64,000 bases of DNA from positions 348,365 through 412,364 of the forward strand of contig JAFWEX010000150.1 in the NCBI GenBank assembly GCA_017512705.1, written 5' to 3'. The position numbers and the translations under genes are program-made. Origin of the DNA: Paenibacillus sp. (GTDB lineage: Bacteria > Bacillota > Bacilli > Paenibacillales > Paenibacillaceae). Below the pieces are notes generated by a model, which saw only the letters and a program-made list of their open reading frames with translations, searched no databases and had not been told where the DNA came from. How positions within the stretch are numbered: the first letter of the stretch is position 1; each line of letters starts with the position of its first letter. Shown one piece after another: positions 63,276-64,000 of the stretch.

Positions 63276-63657
63276 GAGGCACCTCCTTCTCTATACGGGC
63301 CATCGCTTCTTCAAATAAAAGAGTCATCTCTGCCTTGGTTAAACCTGAATACGAAGCTTCGGCAATCAATTTCACCAAGGATGCTCTGATCTCATCTTTC
63401 ATAGCGTCCTTCGGATGTTCCACAGATGGTGATACGAAACTCCCTTTACCCTGCACGGAATAGATGTAACCTTCGCGCTCAAGCTCGCGATACGCCTTCT
63501 GGATCGTATTCGGATTCACCGTAAGCTGCGTTGACAATGACCGAACGGAAGGAAGCTGCTCATCGGGTTTCAGAATACCGTATACGATCATTTCTTTGAC
63601 TTTATCCACCAGCTGTTCATAGATCGCCTTACGGCTGCGTACATCCAATTCGAACAT
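63268..63657 (-). CDS. GntR/YtrA-family repressor (second cassette)
   Basis: 129 residues: winged helix (AIYEQLVDKVKEMIVYGIL, LPSVRSLSTQLTVNPNTIQK split at the recognition helix, GKGSFV) and a short helical C-terminal domain. First gene of the operon; GAGGAGGTG precedes the ATG at 63657. Paralogue of the regulator at 53189-53584. I find no clear operator in the bases upstream. Confidence 0.9.
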   Translation of the reverse strand: MFELDVRSRKAIYEQLVDKVKEMIVYGILKPDEQLPSVRSLSTQLTVNPNTIQKAYRELEREGYIYSVQGKGSFVSPSVEHPKDAMKDEIRASLVKLIAEASYSGLTKAEMTLLFEEAMARIEKEVPHD

Positions 63658-64000
63658 CCCGCACCTCCTCTCTTAACATGATTGACCTACATCGTTTTGT
63701 CTGCCGTACTTGTTTCGGCTTTTTGAGTATTTATTCAGCTCTTGGTCGTTTAAGTCAAACCTATACCTTGAGCTTAGTTTCCTCTTCTCTGCTGCTCAAC
63801 AAGTCTTATCATTGGGGCTGTGTTATGCGATGGTGTCATATGGTTTTGTGATGCTGCTTTGTTATGTTGCTTTGTCATGCAGTTTTGTTATGGATATGCG
63901 TCATGCGTCATGTAGCCTCTCAGGCCTCGATGTCTTACGTGTCTGGAGACCGACATGAGGCCATGCGAGAGCATACACATCACATACACACATACATACA
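63658..64000. other. low-complexity right edge, no gene seen
   Basis: Includes a degenerate 13-bp tandem repeat (63844-63896; TTTGTTATG-like core four times) and ends in CACATACA-type simple sequence. The plus-strand frame at 63710-63958 is made of this repeat and is not called as a gene. Confidence 0.6.

Noticed and set aside
63710-63958. 82-codon frame at the right edge
   Set aside because: Its Val/Met/Leu-rich translation comes from a degenerate 13-bp repeat and there is no ribosome site.

Overview
The window reads as chromosomal DNA of a low-to-moderate GC, spore-former-type Bacillota, most likely a Paenibacillus. The evidence is gene content and signals: strong AGGAGG ribosome binding sites with frequent GTG/TTG starts, copper-amine-oxidase 'stalk' proteins, a YqkE-type small protein, LURP-one and DUF4179 anti-sigma proteins, YtrA-type GntR/ABC cassettes, an orphan sporulation-kinase-like histidine kinase and a sigma-54 (SigL) amino-acid regulon. 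I see no rRNA, tRNA, CRISPR array, transposase or prophage. The left edge cuts a chemoreceptor gene; the right edge ends in low-complexity DNA.

Layout. 1-5.1 kb: chemoreceptor (cut), LytR-CpsA-Psr wall enzyme, membrane acyltransferase, exported helical protein. 5.2-8.6 kb: the most unusual locus, a ComQ-like isoprenyl-synthase-fold enzyme with both DDxxD motifs, followed at once by an 80-residue NHLP-type RiPP precursor ending in a Cys/Trp-containing tail, and facing a 7TM sensor histidine kinase. This looks like a prenylated-peptide signalling system analogous to ComQXP but with a different precursor family. 8.7-18.2 kb: small proteins, lipoprotein cyclophilin, SDR, YwaF, ring-cleaving dioxygenase, two exported proteins and a second chemoreceptor. 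18.4-26.8 kb: amino-acid catabolism under sigma-54: aspA, rpoN, rocA, proline dehydrogenase and a RocR-like activator. By eye there are GG-N10-GC promoters before aspA, rocA and putB, and an inverted repeat exactly midway between the last two.

27-37.9 kb: a STAND-type ATPase regulator, a PucR/AdeR-type regulator divergent from alanine dehydrogenase, a Cas4/RecB-like nuclease, a kinase-like protein, and an AraC regulator divergent from a sugar isomerase/oxidoreductase pair. 38-43.3 kb: ECF sigma/anti-sigma pair, Mug glycosylase, AEC transporter, an acyltransferase-fold protein. 43.5-51 kb: an RNA-repair operon (RlaP-like nucleotidyltransferase, Hen1, Pnkp) divergent from two overlapping WYL regulators. 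51-63.7 kb: two independent GntR-ABC ATPase-permease cassettes, LURP-one protein, S9 peptidase, stalk protein, C-S lyase and a secreted coiled-coil protein.

Start codons were chosen from ribosome binding sites and often differ from the longest reading frame. All function calls come from reading motifs; no database search was run.
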